Source of the DNA: Multifurca ochricompacta
Lineage: Eukaryota > Basidiomycota > Agaricomycetes > Russulales > Russulaceae
Direction: 5' to 3'
NCBI GenBank assembly: GCA_022496185.1
Contig: WTXG01000374.1
Span: 1-29,086, forward strand
DNA length: 29,086 nt
This document shows positions 1-8,723 of the stretch, piece after piece (the stretch's first letter is position 1; each line of letters begins with the position of its first letter). Under the pieces are notes generated by a model that was not told the origin of the DNA, did not search any database, and worked only from the letters and a program-made list of their open reading frames with translations. The translations under genes were made by a program, and so were the position numbers.

Positions 1-425
1 AAGAACATTCACACGTCACATCCCACGGCCAAGTTAGCGCCCCGACGTCATGGACCATTCAAGATAACAAGGAAGCTGTCAGATGTATCATACGAACTCG
101 AGCTTCCATCCACATGGAGAATTCACCCAGTCTTCCATGCCAAACTCCTGACACCCATTAGAGAGACGTCCCTACATGGGGAAAACTTCCAAAACCTCCC
201 CCTGAATTAATCGATGGGGAAGCGGAGTGGGAAGTGGAGCGAATTCTAGACTCCCAGCGGAAAGGCCGAGGGCGCAAACTACATTACCTAGTCAAGTGGA
301 AAGGGTTCCCAGACTCTGACAACTCGTGGGAGCCAACGGGAATATCTTTGCTCCGGTCCTTATCTCGGAGTTTCATGACCGACACCCAGAAGCGCCCAGA
401 GACATTAAAAGGAACTAGCCTATGA
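1..425 (+). pseudogene. pol: Element A pol 3' end: integrase tail and chromodomain
   Basis: Frame 1 encodes the integrase C-terminal tail (APRRHGPFKI, WRIHPVFHAKLL), which reads target DNA as a beta-barrel-like module in chromoviruses. The frame is lost near 197-203, where one base is missing from a C run compared with element D. The chromodomain then continues in frame 3 from about 234 ([19 protein letters not shown]). Such domains bind methylated histone tails and steer integration into heterochromatin. A second one-base loss near 341 shifts the C-terminal helix relative to element E, which has the expected helix sequence (21022-21318). Homology to elements D and E is obvious. The enzyme cannot be made intact from this copy. 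Confidence 0.88.
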
Positions 426-486
426 CCCCAAAGAAATTCCCCAGTACATGCTTCCTCAGCAATGTCCTACCACCACACAATCAATC

Positions 487-1661
487 ATGTCTTTATGCTG
501 CCAACGCCGCCGTCGACGCCTTCACCTCTGAGTAGTTGTCGAGAACTTCCCCTCTGCCCATCCCTCGACACGCCCCTCCTCCCCTATTAACTACGAAGCC
601 GCAGCAGCACGAGTCAAAAACCAATCCCCCAACCCCAATGCGATTCGAGCACTGTGAGGAGCCGCACCCAAACGATCTATTGGTATGGAACTAGATGACG
701 AGGTTCCCCGAATCCCATTCTTCGCCAATAACCCGAACTCATCAATGTACTTCCCACTCGAGATTACTTGGCAGATGGAACTAAGCCATAGCTAAGTATA
801 TCTTTTATACCAACGGAGGCATGGATGTAGCGGGCTGCATGAAGAAAAACGGCCCTGTTTACGGGCCCCTGTGTTTTGGAAGAGAGGTATACTGGACGCC
901 TCACCACACGATGAGCGATGAACAGCTGGGTCACCTAGCTGCCGAAGATTCCCGAGCGTTGCCATCGACGAAGTCATGAACGACATGCGTCTCCCGCGTC
1001 TCAAAGCCGAGGTGATGAGACTGCGTAAGAACTTGACGCTGCGCACGACACTCAATAAACAATATAAGGAACACGCGAAGATGATGACGAGGTTGACCAG
1101 TGGATGTTCCAGATCGAGCAGGAGCTGACGGAGATCAGGAAGAGACTGGAAATTGGAGATGCGTACCAACCATTGCAGAAAGGTACGCGGACACTATGCG
1201 CGACCCCTCCCCCACGAACATTGGGAGCTGCCCCGACGCTCTGCCGAATCGATTCGAGATGCCCGCTTGCACGAGAACCCCCGTGGGGAAACGTGTGGAG
1301 GTGCGACAGTAAGTACCATATCAGCTGGAACTGTCCCTCAATCGCAAGTGGTGTTGCCACTGCCGCAGCAATCTACATTGGAGCCGATTCTGCATCTTCC
1401 GTCGCGTAGGAGTTACCCCGTCGATCATCAACCCGTCAGTTGGTGTGGTAAATGTCTCCGCCACAATGCGGGGCATAGGGAGTTGGACTGTCCGTCTACG
1501 ATCTCTGTCACTCCTGTGGTCAGCGCGGACCTTACGGATTTCTCCGCGCCCACAGATGTCCACAAGACTCGGACAAGGAGAACGACACTTTGGATGATCG
1601 TAATGTAGCCGATGATTATCTGGAGTTGATACAAGATGATGACGGTACGAGTCGCTTCTAG
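487..1661 (+). pseudogene. Element A third ORF (ORF3) downstream of pol, decayed
   Basis: This stretch between the chromodomain and the polypurine tract matches the third ORF of element E (20948-19758). Shared blocks include the TNGGMDVAGCMKK motif near 810-855, a helical block with QIEQEL...IRKRLE near 1105-1160, and a C-terminal cysteine/histidine cluster at 1444-1559 (WCGKC, then GHRELDC, then CHSCGQRGPYGF). The last codons read DDDGTSRF and stop at 1659-1661, 31 bases before the LTR. Several small indels move the frame, for example a 2-base loss right after the start ATG at 487. I do not recognise a named family. A coiled-coil nucleic-acid-binding protein is an inference from the heptad-like helix and the zinc-type residues. 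Confidence 0.7.
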
Positions 1662-1678
1662 CCGGGTCTGCTAGAACC

Positions 1679-1692
1679 AGAAGAGGGGGTGA
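1679..1692 (+). other. Polypurine tract of element A
   Basis: The purine run agaagagggggtga directly precedes the LTR's TGTTACG. It is the expected RNase H-resistant primer for plus-strand DNA synthesis. Element E has the same sequence at the same place. Confidence 0.85.
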
Positions 1693-2291
1693 TGTTACGA
1701 CCCCTACCGAGCAACCCCATTTTCTTCACTCTCCCCAATGCAGACCCTCTCTTACCACCCACGTTACACTTCTTGATCACATCCCCGTCCTGGGATCCGT
1801 CACATGCCCTCCTTCCGTCCCCGTGACCCAGTCTACGCTTGTTGACATGTTGCTTGCCCATGTTTGCCTTCTTATCTTTCGTCCCCTTATCTCTTTATCT
1901 CCTTATCTTAAGATCGGACACTTACTTAGTACCCTATCAGAAGCTAGGCTTTACGCCGTCCGCTTTCGTATATTTGGACCCACTTGACCCCGTTATCTTA
2001 TCTATAGACGCCCACTAGATTACGTATATAAGTCCGCTGTAACTACACTGTAGACTTCAGACTCGACTTATTGAATACATCGGTGCTTGTCTTCTGGACA
2101 TCCCTTTGGACGCTTGACTCGATTACCTCAGTACTTCTGGTACTTTCCGCTCAACATCGTCTCCAAGTACAGCCTTGTTGACTTTGACTCCTCCCCTCCC
2201 AAACTCCAAGGGACCCCATTGGTCCCTTATCTAACCACGAACCAAGAGCTGTTACACACGTCGTGTGGAACGTCCCGCACCGGACGTAACA
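1693..2291 (+). repeat. 3' LTR of element A (599 bp)
   Basis: It starts TGTTACGACC and ends GACGTAACA, so the ends form the TG...CA pair with a longer inverted TGTTAC/GTAACA. It carries TATATAAG at 2025 and the predicted transcript start AGACTCGACTT at 2059. The sequence is related to the LTRs of D (16161-16745) and E. No primer site follows the LTR, so this is the 3' and not the 5' copy. Confidence 0.88.
2025..2069 (+). promoter_or_regulatory. LTR promoter of element A: TATA box and predicted start
   Basis: TATATAAG at 2025-2032 lies 34 bases before AGACTCGACTT at 2059-2069. The same spacing is found in the LTRs of D and E. The 11-mer is the part predicted to be the transcript's 5' end, because it is complementary to the primer site of element E. 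Confidence 0.65.
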
Positions 2292-2517
2292 CGCTTAGGG
2301 TCCCTCATCACCTCTTGCAAGAATCCCCTGAGGGACTAGCCAGACAGATCAAGGTGGGCACATAAAGTGCACCACCTTGTGGACAGTTAAGGGCAAGGGA
2401 AGGAAATTGAAGCTCACTGTAAGACTGATTGGGAAGTGTAAAGTCTTGAAGCTTGAGTGAGCTTGAAGAAAGGTTGGACTGATCAAAAAGAAGTGACAGA
2501 TCAGTAAAGCGTGCTCA
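2292..2517 (-). other. Element F 5' leader, no gene seen
   Basis: This gene-free stretch follows the primer site of F on the minus strand. Nothing protein-like with homology was recognised. It holds an imperfect inverted repeat, caaggtgg...ccaccttg, at 2350-2379 with an inner gcac/gtgc pair, and a second small pair gtccctc/gagggac. Such hairpins in a leader could serve RNA packaging, which is an inference only. Confidence 0.5.
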
Positions 2518-2529
2518 GGGCCCATAACC
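2518..2529 (-). other. Primer-binding site of element F (initiator tRNA-Met anticodon arm)
   Basis: The minus strand reads GGTTATGGGCCC immediately after the LTR's final CCACA. Its complement, gggcccataacc, matches the conserved anticodon stem-loop of eukaryotic initiator tRNA-Met, including the CAT anticodon. Drosophila copia is known to prime from an internal half of this tRNA, and its site starts with the same GGTTATGGGCCC. Confidence 0.75.
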
Positions 2530-3034
2530 TGTGGAACAGGCATGTGCGCAGCATACTGACTGTGAGTGTTAGCGGGTCGGGCTAGACAAAGACAAGTCGC
2601 TTCAGAGGTAGAAGAAACTCTATAATACTATCTACTGACCTAGACAAAGACAAGTCCTATATACGAGAGTTAGTCTTAAGGTATAGTAGAGAGTAGAGTA
2701 AAGGGAACTTACGCTTCAGAGGTAGAAGAAACTCTGAAGTGTAAGAGACAAAACAGACACCCTTATATACACTTCCAAGGGATGGTCTGTGCACTGGGAA
2801 TAAGTCCACAAGTGCCGGACAAAGTCCAAACAGTAAATAGAGGGAGAAAGGCCATTGGCTACTACAGAAATCACATGTTACATGGTGTATCAGTCAGCTA
2901 CTGCGGAATGTGAGAAAGAAAGTAATAATGATAATGTCAATAGTCCGAAACTCCGGTATCTAATCTAATCTCCAAAGTAGCTAATCTAATCACCTGATGC
3001 CTGAAGCATCACCGAACATCTTCTGTGTTCAACA
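2530..3034 (-). repeat. 5' LTR of element F (505 bp)
   Basis: On the minus strand it begins TGTTGAACACAG and ends GTTCCACA. The minus-strand TATA box TATATAAGG lies near 2770-2762. Downstream of it the region around 2714-2739 is a perfect 8-bp inverted repeat, cttcagag...ctctgaag. Two segments are duplicated inside the LTR: ctagacaaagacaagtc at 2582 and 2640, and a 24-mer starting cgcttcagagg at 2598 and 2712. Confidence 0.82.
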
Positions 3035-3920
3035 GCATCAGCCCCCCTTGAGATCCTTCATAGTGATCTTGTAGGTCCCTTGCAGTGCAGGTCAATACAA
3101 GGGAATCTATACTTTGCCACCTTCTTGGATGACTTTAGCAGATATGCTTTAATTGTTCCAATGAAGTCTAAAGATCTGTTCACACCAGTTTTTAATAAAC
3201 TGAAGACACTACTTGAAAACAAATTTAATCATAAAATCAAGTGTCTTCATACAGATTGTGGTGGTGAGTATGTGAACAAGGCGCTGAAAGCAATGCTTGA
3301 AGATTTTGGCATAGAGCATAAACTCATGATGCCATATAGCCCACAACAGAATGGAAGGGCCAAGAGATTTAATAGAAGCATAATGGAAAAGGCACTAGCA
3401 TGCTGCATGATGCTGGCCTGTCTCTTGGTTTTTGGGAGTGTGCTGTTGAGACAGCATGTCATATATATAACAGAACTCCCATCTGTTCTAATAAGTGGAA
3501 AACTCCACTTGAGCTTCTGGTTGGGAACAAACCAGATTTCTTGTATTTCAAGGTCTTTGGTTGCAAAGCCTATTATCATGTTCCAGAGGGCAAGTGGCGT
3601 AAATTAGATCCCAAAGCTAGGGAAGCCGTCTTTGTTGGGTATGAGCCCACTTCTAAGGGCTACACACTTTGGGATAGTCATACCCAGTCTCTCATCTCTT
3701 CATGAGATGTTACACTTGATGAGAGATCCTTTCCATCCCACTCTGTGAAGGACAACAGAGCAGATAAATCAATAGAGCAACCTTCTGAAGGCAGCTCATT
3801 CATCTTACCTGGTGGCAATGTCCAGCCACCACCAGCAACTGCTACACATGTTCCTGAGGCTCCTCAGGATGAGGAAGACCTAGAAGAGGAACAGGAGGAC
3901 ATAGTACCTCCTCAATTACC
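3035..3920 (+). pseudogene. pol: Element G pol, integrase and linker (copia type)
   Basis: Frame 2 carries the integrase core: LHSDLVGP (first Asp), LHTDCGGEY (second Asp) and YSPQQNG, where the catalytic Glu should follow. At that position, 35 residues after the second Asp, the codon is AAG (Lys, 3362-3364), so the D,D-35-E triad is broken. A one-base loss near 3395-3400 moves the frame to frame 1 (GFWECAVETACHIYNRTP, KVFGCKAYYHVPE). The conserved copia motif SRDV reads SS-stop-DV, with TGA at 3703-3705 where the arginine belongs. An acidic linker (EEDLEEEQED) then runs into the insertion point of element H at 3920. The left end is truncated. Confidence 0.85.
3916..3920 (+). repeat. Target-site duplication of element H, left copy (ttacc)
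   Basis: ttacc precedes the left LTR of H and is repeated at 6219-6223 after the right LTR. Five bases is the usual length for LTR elements. Confidence 0.9.
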
Positions 3921-4127
3921 TGTGGAAACGCAGCCTGATAAATCTGGTCAAAACAACTGCATTGTAAGATATAAAAATACTGTTCTTAAATACTGTAAAG
4001 ACTGCTGTGCTGTGATCATAAGGAATGTACTTAATCATAATAAATGAGTGTAAATATCATCTTGCACTGCCAACACCGGTCACCTCTGATCCAGTCCAGC
4101 CAACTCTGATCTGTTACTGGCTCAACA
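3921..4127 (-). repeat. 3' LTR of element H (207 bp)
   Basis: In the plus sense it runs tgtggaaacg...ggctcaaca. It is nearly identical to 6012-6218, and the preceding minus-strand purine run identifies it as the 3' copy. Confidence 0.92.
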
Positions 4128-4134
4128 TCCCCCC
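4128..4134 (-). other. Polypurine tract of element H
   Basis: On the minus strand GGGGGGA lies directly before the LTR start TGTTGAG, the expected plus-strand primer position. Confidence 0.75.
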
Positions 4135-4160
4135 ATGATTAAGACAATCCTAGATTAGTC

Positions 4161-5620
4161 CTAATCCAGAGACAAAGTCCATAAGATCCCTGAGTCAGCA
4201 AGGAGAAAAAATGTAGAATGGAAAGTCATTGGCATTGTCTCCAAGGCTGGAGTCTGAATAGCTGACAAGACTGTTTCTGCACGCTCCATCGTAGTATAGC
4301 TGAAGATTAGCTGTACTGTTTGGATAACCCAGTATGTACTTGACAAGTCGTAGATGTTGTGGGGAAGGGTTTGCTGCATACTGCGCAAGGCATGCTACAG
4401 CGAAAAAAATGAATGGGCAGGTCCCAACTTGCAAATACAAAAGGCTTCCAATGATTAGTTGATAATATGCAATCTATGTTTGAGTAGCCTGTTCAGTGTG
4501 CTTTACCAAGTGGACATCTGCCCCAGCAGGGAGTGGCGTGCATGCAGGGTTCACATCTGCCATACCAAAGTGTCCAACAATCTCTCCAATGTACCATGAT
4601 TGATCAATTTCCAGACACATGATGGATCTGTCGCACGTGATCTGAACTTCCAGATATGAGTCGATCTCACCTAGATCCATCCTTTCATAGTGCTTAGATA
4701 AGATCTCCTTGATCCGGTTAACCTCCTTGAGAGTATTGCCTAAAATAGTGATGTTGTTGACATAGAGGATTATAATTGCTGTACCCTCCCCATCTTGGTG
4801 ATGACGCACAGATACCCCGGCATCAGAAAGGGTGTGCATGAAGCTGAGCTCCAATTAGAACTCCATGGAATTGCGAGTTCCATGCATGTGAGGCTTGTTT
4901 GAGTCCATAAACTGCCTTTTTGAGTAGGCATACTTTGTCCATCTGGCCCGATGATGAAACCCTCCATGTATATTACCTCATCCAGTAGTCCGTTCAGGAG
5001 CGCCGACTTGATGTCCATTTGATGGATCTCCCAATCCCCTAGTGCAGCCCACGCTAGTAACAGTCCCAATGACTCAAACTGGGCTACTGGAGAAAATGTT
5101 TCATCATGTCAATTCCCTGAATCTGTGTGAATCCCTTAGCAACCAAGCACGCGCGAAAGCATCCATCAGCTTTGCACTTGAAAACCCACTTGGACTTCAC
5201 AGCCTTCCAATCGGCCAGTAAGTCCACCAGTGTCCAAGTTCCATTTCTGGCTAGTGCGTCCATTTCATATTGGCATGTGTCCTGCCAGTCACTGGCATAG
5301 TCAGACTTTATTGACATGAGTGGATCACGATATGCAGCCACCACAAGCAAAGTGCATTGCCCGAGTTGCCCATCCTCACCTGGATTCCTGTGAGGCAGTC
5401 TCCGAGGGGGCACATCCTCCAAAATGGGGACAATGGTCTGCTGAATCTGGAGAATCCAGTTTCGTGGTGCACAGGGTGGGGGCTCTTGCATTGCAGGGCA
5501 TGAAGGCGGGATAGTCTAGACTGTATTACCAGAACTTGAGGTTTGCTGTATAGCAACCGGGGATGGCGTCCTTGGCGGATTGACCTCCCCTTGAGCTTGA
5601 GTAGGGACAGCCATAGGGAA
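4161..5620 (-). pseudogene. pol: Element H pol remnant: linker, RT and part of RNase H
   Basis: Read on the minus strand, the linker (about 5615-5400) leads into the copia RT: CQYEMDALARNGTWTL, KAVKSKWVFKCKADG and LVAKGFTQIQGID near 5130, then EIHQMDIKSALLNG, then ILYVNNITIL. The last motif (codons at 4753-4764) should be YVDD. Both catalytic aspartates are asparagines, so the enzyme is dead. MDLGEIDSYLEVQ and the start of the RNase H region (LRLVKYILGY, SYSDSS) follow to about 4161. Frames change at about 5085, 4860 and 4470, and a TAG interrupts the linker near 5514. It is related to, but clearly diverged from, the RT of element G. Confidence 0.85.
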
Positions 5621-5999
5621 TGTAATGGCCAGGATTGATCAGAATGAATGGACGGCTCACCATTGTTCCGAAACAGAAAGGAGCTGTCAGACCCAGATCA
5701 TGAAGACCGATCAAACCCTGATGTATCCAACTGTACGCTCTGAACCCACAAAGGGTCCAGTCCCTATTAGGAATTGCTCACACATGCTTCAGCGTCGCCA
5801 CACTCCCTCGCACGGCTCATGCAAAGCCCAGTGAAGGGCCCAGTCTACACCGATCCACCAGTTCCAGGAGCTGGGGAATAGGGTTTCACAAGTAACAGAG
5901 GCTTGCCTTTTCTGGGAGATATCAAGTGTGCATGTTCTGAAAAGGAAGCTTGTGTAATAAATGTCGATCTTCTTCTGGATAATTTAGTTACACCCAGCA
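5621..5999 (-). other. Element H leader and deletion scar
   Basis: The minus strand from the primer site to the linker contains no convincing ORF. The primer-side part should be 5' leader. Part of 5620-5760 may be a decayed integrase end with several TGA codons, but the match is too weak to call. Gag and protease must have been lost from within this stretch. Confidence 0.5.
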
Positions 6000-6011
6000 G
6001 GGCCCATAACC
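6000..6011 (-). other. Primer-binding site of element H (initiator tRNA-Met anticodon arm)
   Basis: The minus strand reads GGTTATGGGCCC with no spacer after the LTR's CCACA, identical to the site of element F. Its complement matches the anticodon arm of initiator tRNA-Met, as in Drosophila copia. Confidence 0.78.
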
Positions 6012-6218
6012 TGTGGAAATGCAGCCTGATAAATCTGGTCAAAACAACTGCATTGTAAGATATAAAAATACTGTTCTTAAATACTGTAAAGACTGCTGTG
6101 CTGTGATCATAAGGAATGTACTTAATCATAATAAATGAGTGTAAATATCATCTTGCACTGCCAACACCGATCACCTCTGATCTGGTCCAGCCAACTCTGA
6201 TCCGTTACCAGCTCAACA
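6012..6218 (-). repeat. 5' LTR of element H (207 bp)
   Basis: It runs tgtggaaatg...cagctcaaca in the plus sense. It is flanked on the left by the primer site and on the right by the ttacc target duplication. Confidence 0.92.
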
Positions 6219-6223
6219 TTACC
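6219..6223 (+). repeat. Target-site duplication of element H, right copy (ttacc)
   Basis: It matches 3916-3920. Removing H and one copy rejoins the linker frame of element G. Confidence 0.9.
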
Positions 6224-8120
6224 ACTGCAGCCTACCACACCCACATGTAATGTAGACACCACACAACCCCAGACTATTTATCAGACCCCTCCATCACAAG
6301 TCATGGAACCATCCTCCCCTCCCAAAAGAACCTGTGCAATCAGAAAATCTGAAAGGATTGCAGGCAGACTTCCTCAACCAAATTTTCAGAGGACAAGTCC
6401 ACACTCTGAATGATGAGATAGGGCAATCCAAGATGATTTAGACTTGGATACTGCACACCCCAGTAGAAATTGTTGTCTGAATCCTCGCTTCTACAATGAG
6501 GATAATGCAGAGTTCGTGCAGGGTTCTTCCAGACTTGGTCAGATGGATCTACTCAATGCTGCAGGATCCCCTTATAGGGATCCTCTTACATTTAAAGAAG
6601 CAATGGAGTCTGATAATGCCAGTGATTGGCTTGAGGCATGTCAATATGAAATTGATGCCTTAGAAAAACTTAAAGTGTGGTGCCTTGAAGACCTTCCTGA
6701 AGGCAGAAAGGCTGTAAAGTCCAAATGGGTCTTTAAATTGAAAGCAGATGGGTGCTTTCATGCTAGGCTTGTAGCAAAAGGGTTCACCCAAATAGAGGGG
6801 GTGGACTTTGATGAAACTTTCTCCCCAGTCACCAGATTTGAGTCTCTTAGACTGTTATTAGCATTGGCCACACTTGAGGATTGGGAAATCCACCAAATGG
6901 ATGTCAAATTGGCATTCCTGCATGGCAACCTGGATGAGGAGATTTACATGGAGCAACCAGTTGGTTTCATCATTGCTGGACAAGAGTCCAAAGTTTGTAG
7001 GCTACAGAAGGCTCTGTATGGCCTCAAACAAGCTTCCTGAGCATGGAACTTGCAATTCCATGCAGTTCTCAATGAACTGAGCTTCACTTGGACGTACTCT
7101 GATGCAGGAGTATATGTGTATCATCACCAAGAGGGGGATGGTTCACTTTTTGTCATTTTATATGTTGATGACCTCACTATACTTGGGTCCTCCACTAAGA
7201 AGATTCAATGGCTGAAGGACTCTATCTAGCCAATATGAGATGACCAATCTTGGCGAAATCCAGTCCTACCTTGGAGTTAACATCACCAGGAATCATCCTA
7301 ACAAGACACTGGATATTGACCAGACAGCCTATGTATCTTCCATAGTTGAGAGGTTTGGAATGGGGGATTCCAACCCAGTATATACTCCTCTACCCTCTGG
7401 CATGGATGTTCATCTGGTCAAGTTTGAAGACCAGGCATCTACCTCTGACATTAAGAGGTATCAGCAGTTAATGGGGTCTCTGCTTTGGGTGCAGATTGGA
7501 AGCAGACCTGACATTAGTTTCACTGTTGCACACCTTAGCCAATTTGCTTCCAATCCTTCCCAGCAGCACATGCAACTAGCAAAGTATGTCTTAGCTTATC
7601 TAAATGCTACAAAAGACTACAAGTTGTGCTATTCTGGAGGGAATGGTGAAGTCAGCCTTCATGGCTATGTGGACTCCTCATGGGGAGATCAAGAGGACCA
7701 CCACTCCACCTCTGGCTATGTCTTTTTCCTTGCAAATGGAGCCATCAGTTGGTGCTCCAGGAACAAAAGACAGTAGCACAGTCCACCACAGAAGCCAAGT
7801 ATATGAACCTTGCTGAGGCTTCAAATCAGGCTGTGTGGTATAGGACCTTTATGCAGGAAATGGGGTATGAAGTCACTTCACCCATACAACTGCATTGTGA
7901 CAATAAGGGTGCAGTAGATCTTGCATTAAACCCTGTCACAGGAAGGCGATCAAAGCACATACCAATAAAGTACCATGCCATTAGGGAGTATGTAGAATCA
8001 CACCAGATTGACTTGGTGCAAACTCCCACTGGAGAGATGCTTGCAGATGGCCTTACAAAGTCTCTGCCAAGATCATCTTTTGATCTCATGGTAACTGGAT
8101 TTGGACTAGTGCTGGAATGA
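6224..8120 (+). pseudogene. pol: Element G pol, linker, reverse transcriptase and RNase H (copia type)
   Basis: The linker frame of G resumes after H and contains two adjacent TGA codons at 6411-6416. RT follows: KAVKSKWVFKLKADG, LVAKGFTQIEGVDFDETFSP and EIHQMDVKLAFLHG. YGLKQAS is then followed by TGA at 7038-7040, where copia RTs have arginine, and ILYVDDLTIL keeps an intact YVDD at 7161-7172. An indel near 7227 moves the frame to frame 1 (MTNLGEIQSYLGVNI). RNase H starts at about 7660 (GYVDSSWGDQ, STSGYVFFL). Another one-base loss near 7762 shifts it to frame 3 (VAQSTTEAKYMNL, LHCDNKGAVDLA, RSKHIPIKYHAIRE), ending with LADGLTKSLP and a stop at 8118-8120. Confidence 0.9.
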
Positions 8121-8415
8121 GAGAGCTGGAATCTGGAGACTTTGTATACCAGTTTCACTTTCCCACCATGAGCATGTTCTCGACCTTGAGAGTGACACAA
8201 GAAGTGTGTAGAGTTTCAGTTTGCATAAGTGAATCACCACTATATGCCTCTGAACCCTACACTTCTTGTCGACTCATCTCAGTCAAGTAGTTGACTCGTT
8301 CTCAACACTGACAACCTGAGACATGCTCACTGGCAATATGCTCATTCAATTGTGATGGCAATGTGCTCATCCAACTCATTTCCCATCTATGATTGATGCC
8401 TTCACCATGGAGGGA
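8121..8415 (+). other. Element G 3' untranslated region with polypurine tract
   Basis: No gene is visible between the RNase H stop and the LTR. The purine-rich atggaggga at 8407-8415 directly precedes the LTR's TGTTGACACAG and is the likely polypurine tract. Confidence 0.65.
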
Positions 8416-8723
8416 TGTTGACACAGTACATGTCTGGAGATGCTTCAGGCATCTAAGGTTCACTTCAGCTGTAGATAAGATTAGATTAGATTCCGGAGTT
8501 TCGGACTTTTTATGTTATCTTTATTACATTTTTTCTCACCTTACTCAGCTGATTAAGTGATGGACTTAGTAATGTGCAGTATAGCATGTGATTCTCCTTT
8601 GGCCAGTGGCCTTTGTCCCTCATTGATTATTGTCTGGCACTTGTGGACTTATTCCCAGTGCGCACAGACCATCCTTTGTGGTATATAAGGGTGTCTGTTT
8701 CATCTCTTTCACTTCAGAGTTCT
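8416..8723 (+). repeat. 3' LTR of element G, truncated by element B
   Basis: It starts TGTTGACACAG and keeps U3 with GATGCTTCAGGCATC, TATATAAGGGTGTC and CACTTCAGAG, as in the LTR of element F. The match ends at 8723, where the LTR of element B begins with tgtcacagcc. About 200 bases of the 3' end are missing and should lie beyond the 5' LTR of B. The predicted target duplication of B is gttct (8719-8723). Confidence 0.75.

Larger units (their letters stand above)
1..2291 (+). mobile_element. Element A: 3' part of a Ty3/gypsy chromovirus
   Basis: The element runs in from the left edge. In order it shows the integrase C-terminal tail, a chromodomain, a third ORF, a polypurine tract and a 3' LTR that ends in GTAACA. 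Its first 300 bases are closely similar to the last 320 bases of the window (element D), so A and D are the same family. The base after the LTR starts element F's leader, which suggests A inserted into F. The 5 bases 2292-2296 (cgctt) are the predicted right copy of the target duplication. The left copy lies outside the window. Reading frames are broken by small indels, so this copy is dead. Confidence 0.9.
2292..3034 (-). mobile_element. Element F: 5' end of a Ty1/copia element
   Basis: On the minus strand the order is LTR (3034 down to 2530), primer site (2529-2518) and leader, which is cut at 2292 by the LTR of element A. The LTR resembles the plus-strand LTR of element G around shared blocks such as the GATGCTTCAGGCATC string and TATATAAGGGTGTCTGTTT. 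The presence of a primer site argues against a solo LTR. Element F appears to be inserted into element G at 3035, with gcatc (3035-3039) as the predicted right target duplication. The rest of F lies beyond the left edge. Confidence 0.75.
3921..6218 (-). mobile_element. Element H: compact Ty1/copia derivative with both LTRs
   Basis: Two 207-bp LTRs enclose about 1.9 kb, far less than the 4-5 kb internal region usual for copia. It has a primer site next to the 5' LTR, a polypurine tract next to the 3' LTR, and a perfect 5-bp target duplication. The two LTRs differ at 7 positions (about 3.4 %), all transitions. Gag, protease and most or all of integrase are missing, so it is an internally deleted, non-autonomous copy that must have been mobilised in trans or deleted after insertion. 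Confidence 0.88.
3035..8723 (+). mobile_element. Element G: decayed Ty1/copia element, split by H and cut by B
   Basis: The order integrase, linker, RT, RNase H, polypurine tract and LTR is the copia order. Gag and protease are absent and would lie left of element F. Element H interrupts it at 3921-6218, with ttacc duplicated on both sides. At 8724 the LTR of G is cut by the LTR of element B. Reading frames contain both TGA stops and one-base indels. All catalytic domains were once present. Confidence 0.88.

Noticed and set aside
1100..1634. Several overlapping frames on both strands within the third ORF of element A.
   Set aside because: They are fragments of one decayed ORF and its reverse strand. 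Comparison with element E shows one true frame broken by indels.
2518..2529. gggcccataacc looks like part of a tRNA gene for initiator methionine.
   Set aside because: Only the anticodon arm is present. The D arm, T arm and acceptor stem are missing, and the string directly abuts LTR ends at both places, so it is a primer site.
2582..2735. Repeated units in LTR F as a short CRISPR-like array.
   Set aside because: There are only two copies of each unit, with no regular spacers, inside a eukaryotic LTR.
2530..3034. Element F as a solo LTR.
   Set aside because: A correct primer site directly follows the LTR on the minus strand, with leader-like sequence after it. A solo LTR would have genomic flank and a target duplication on both sides, which I do not see.
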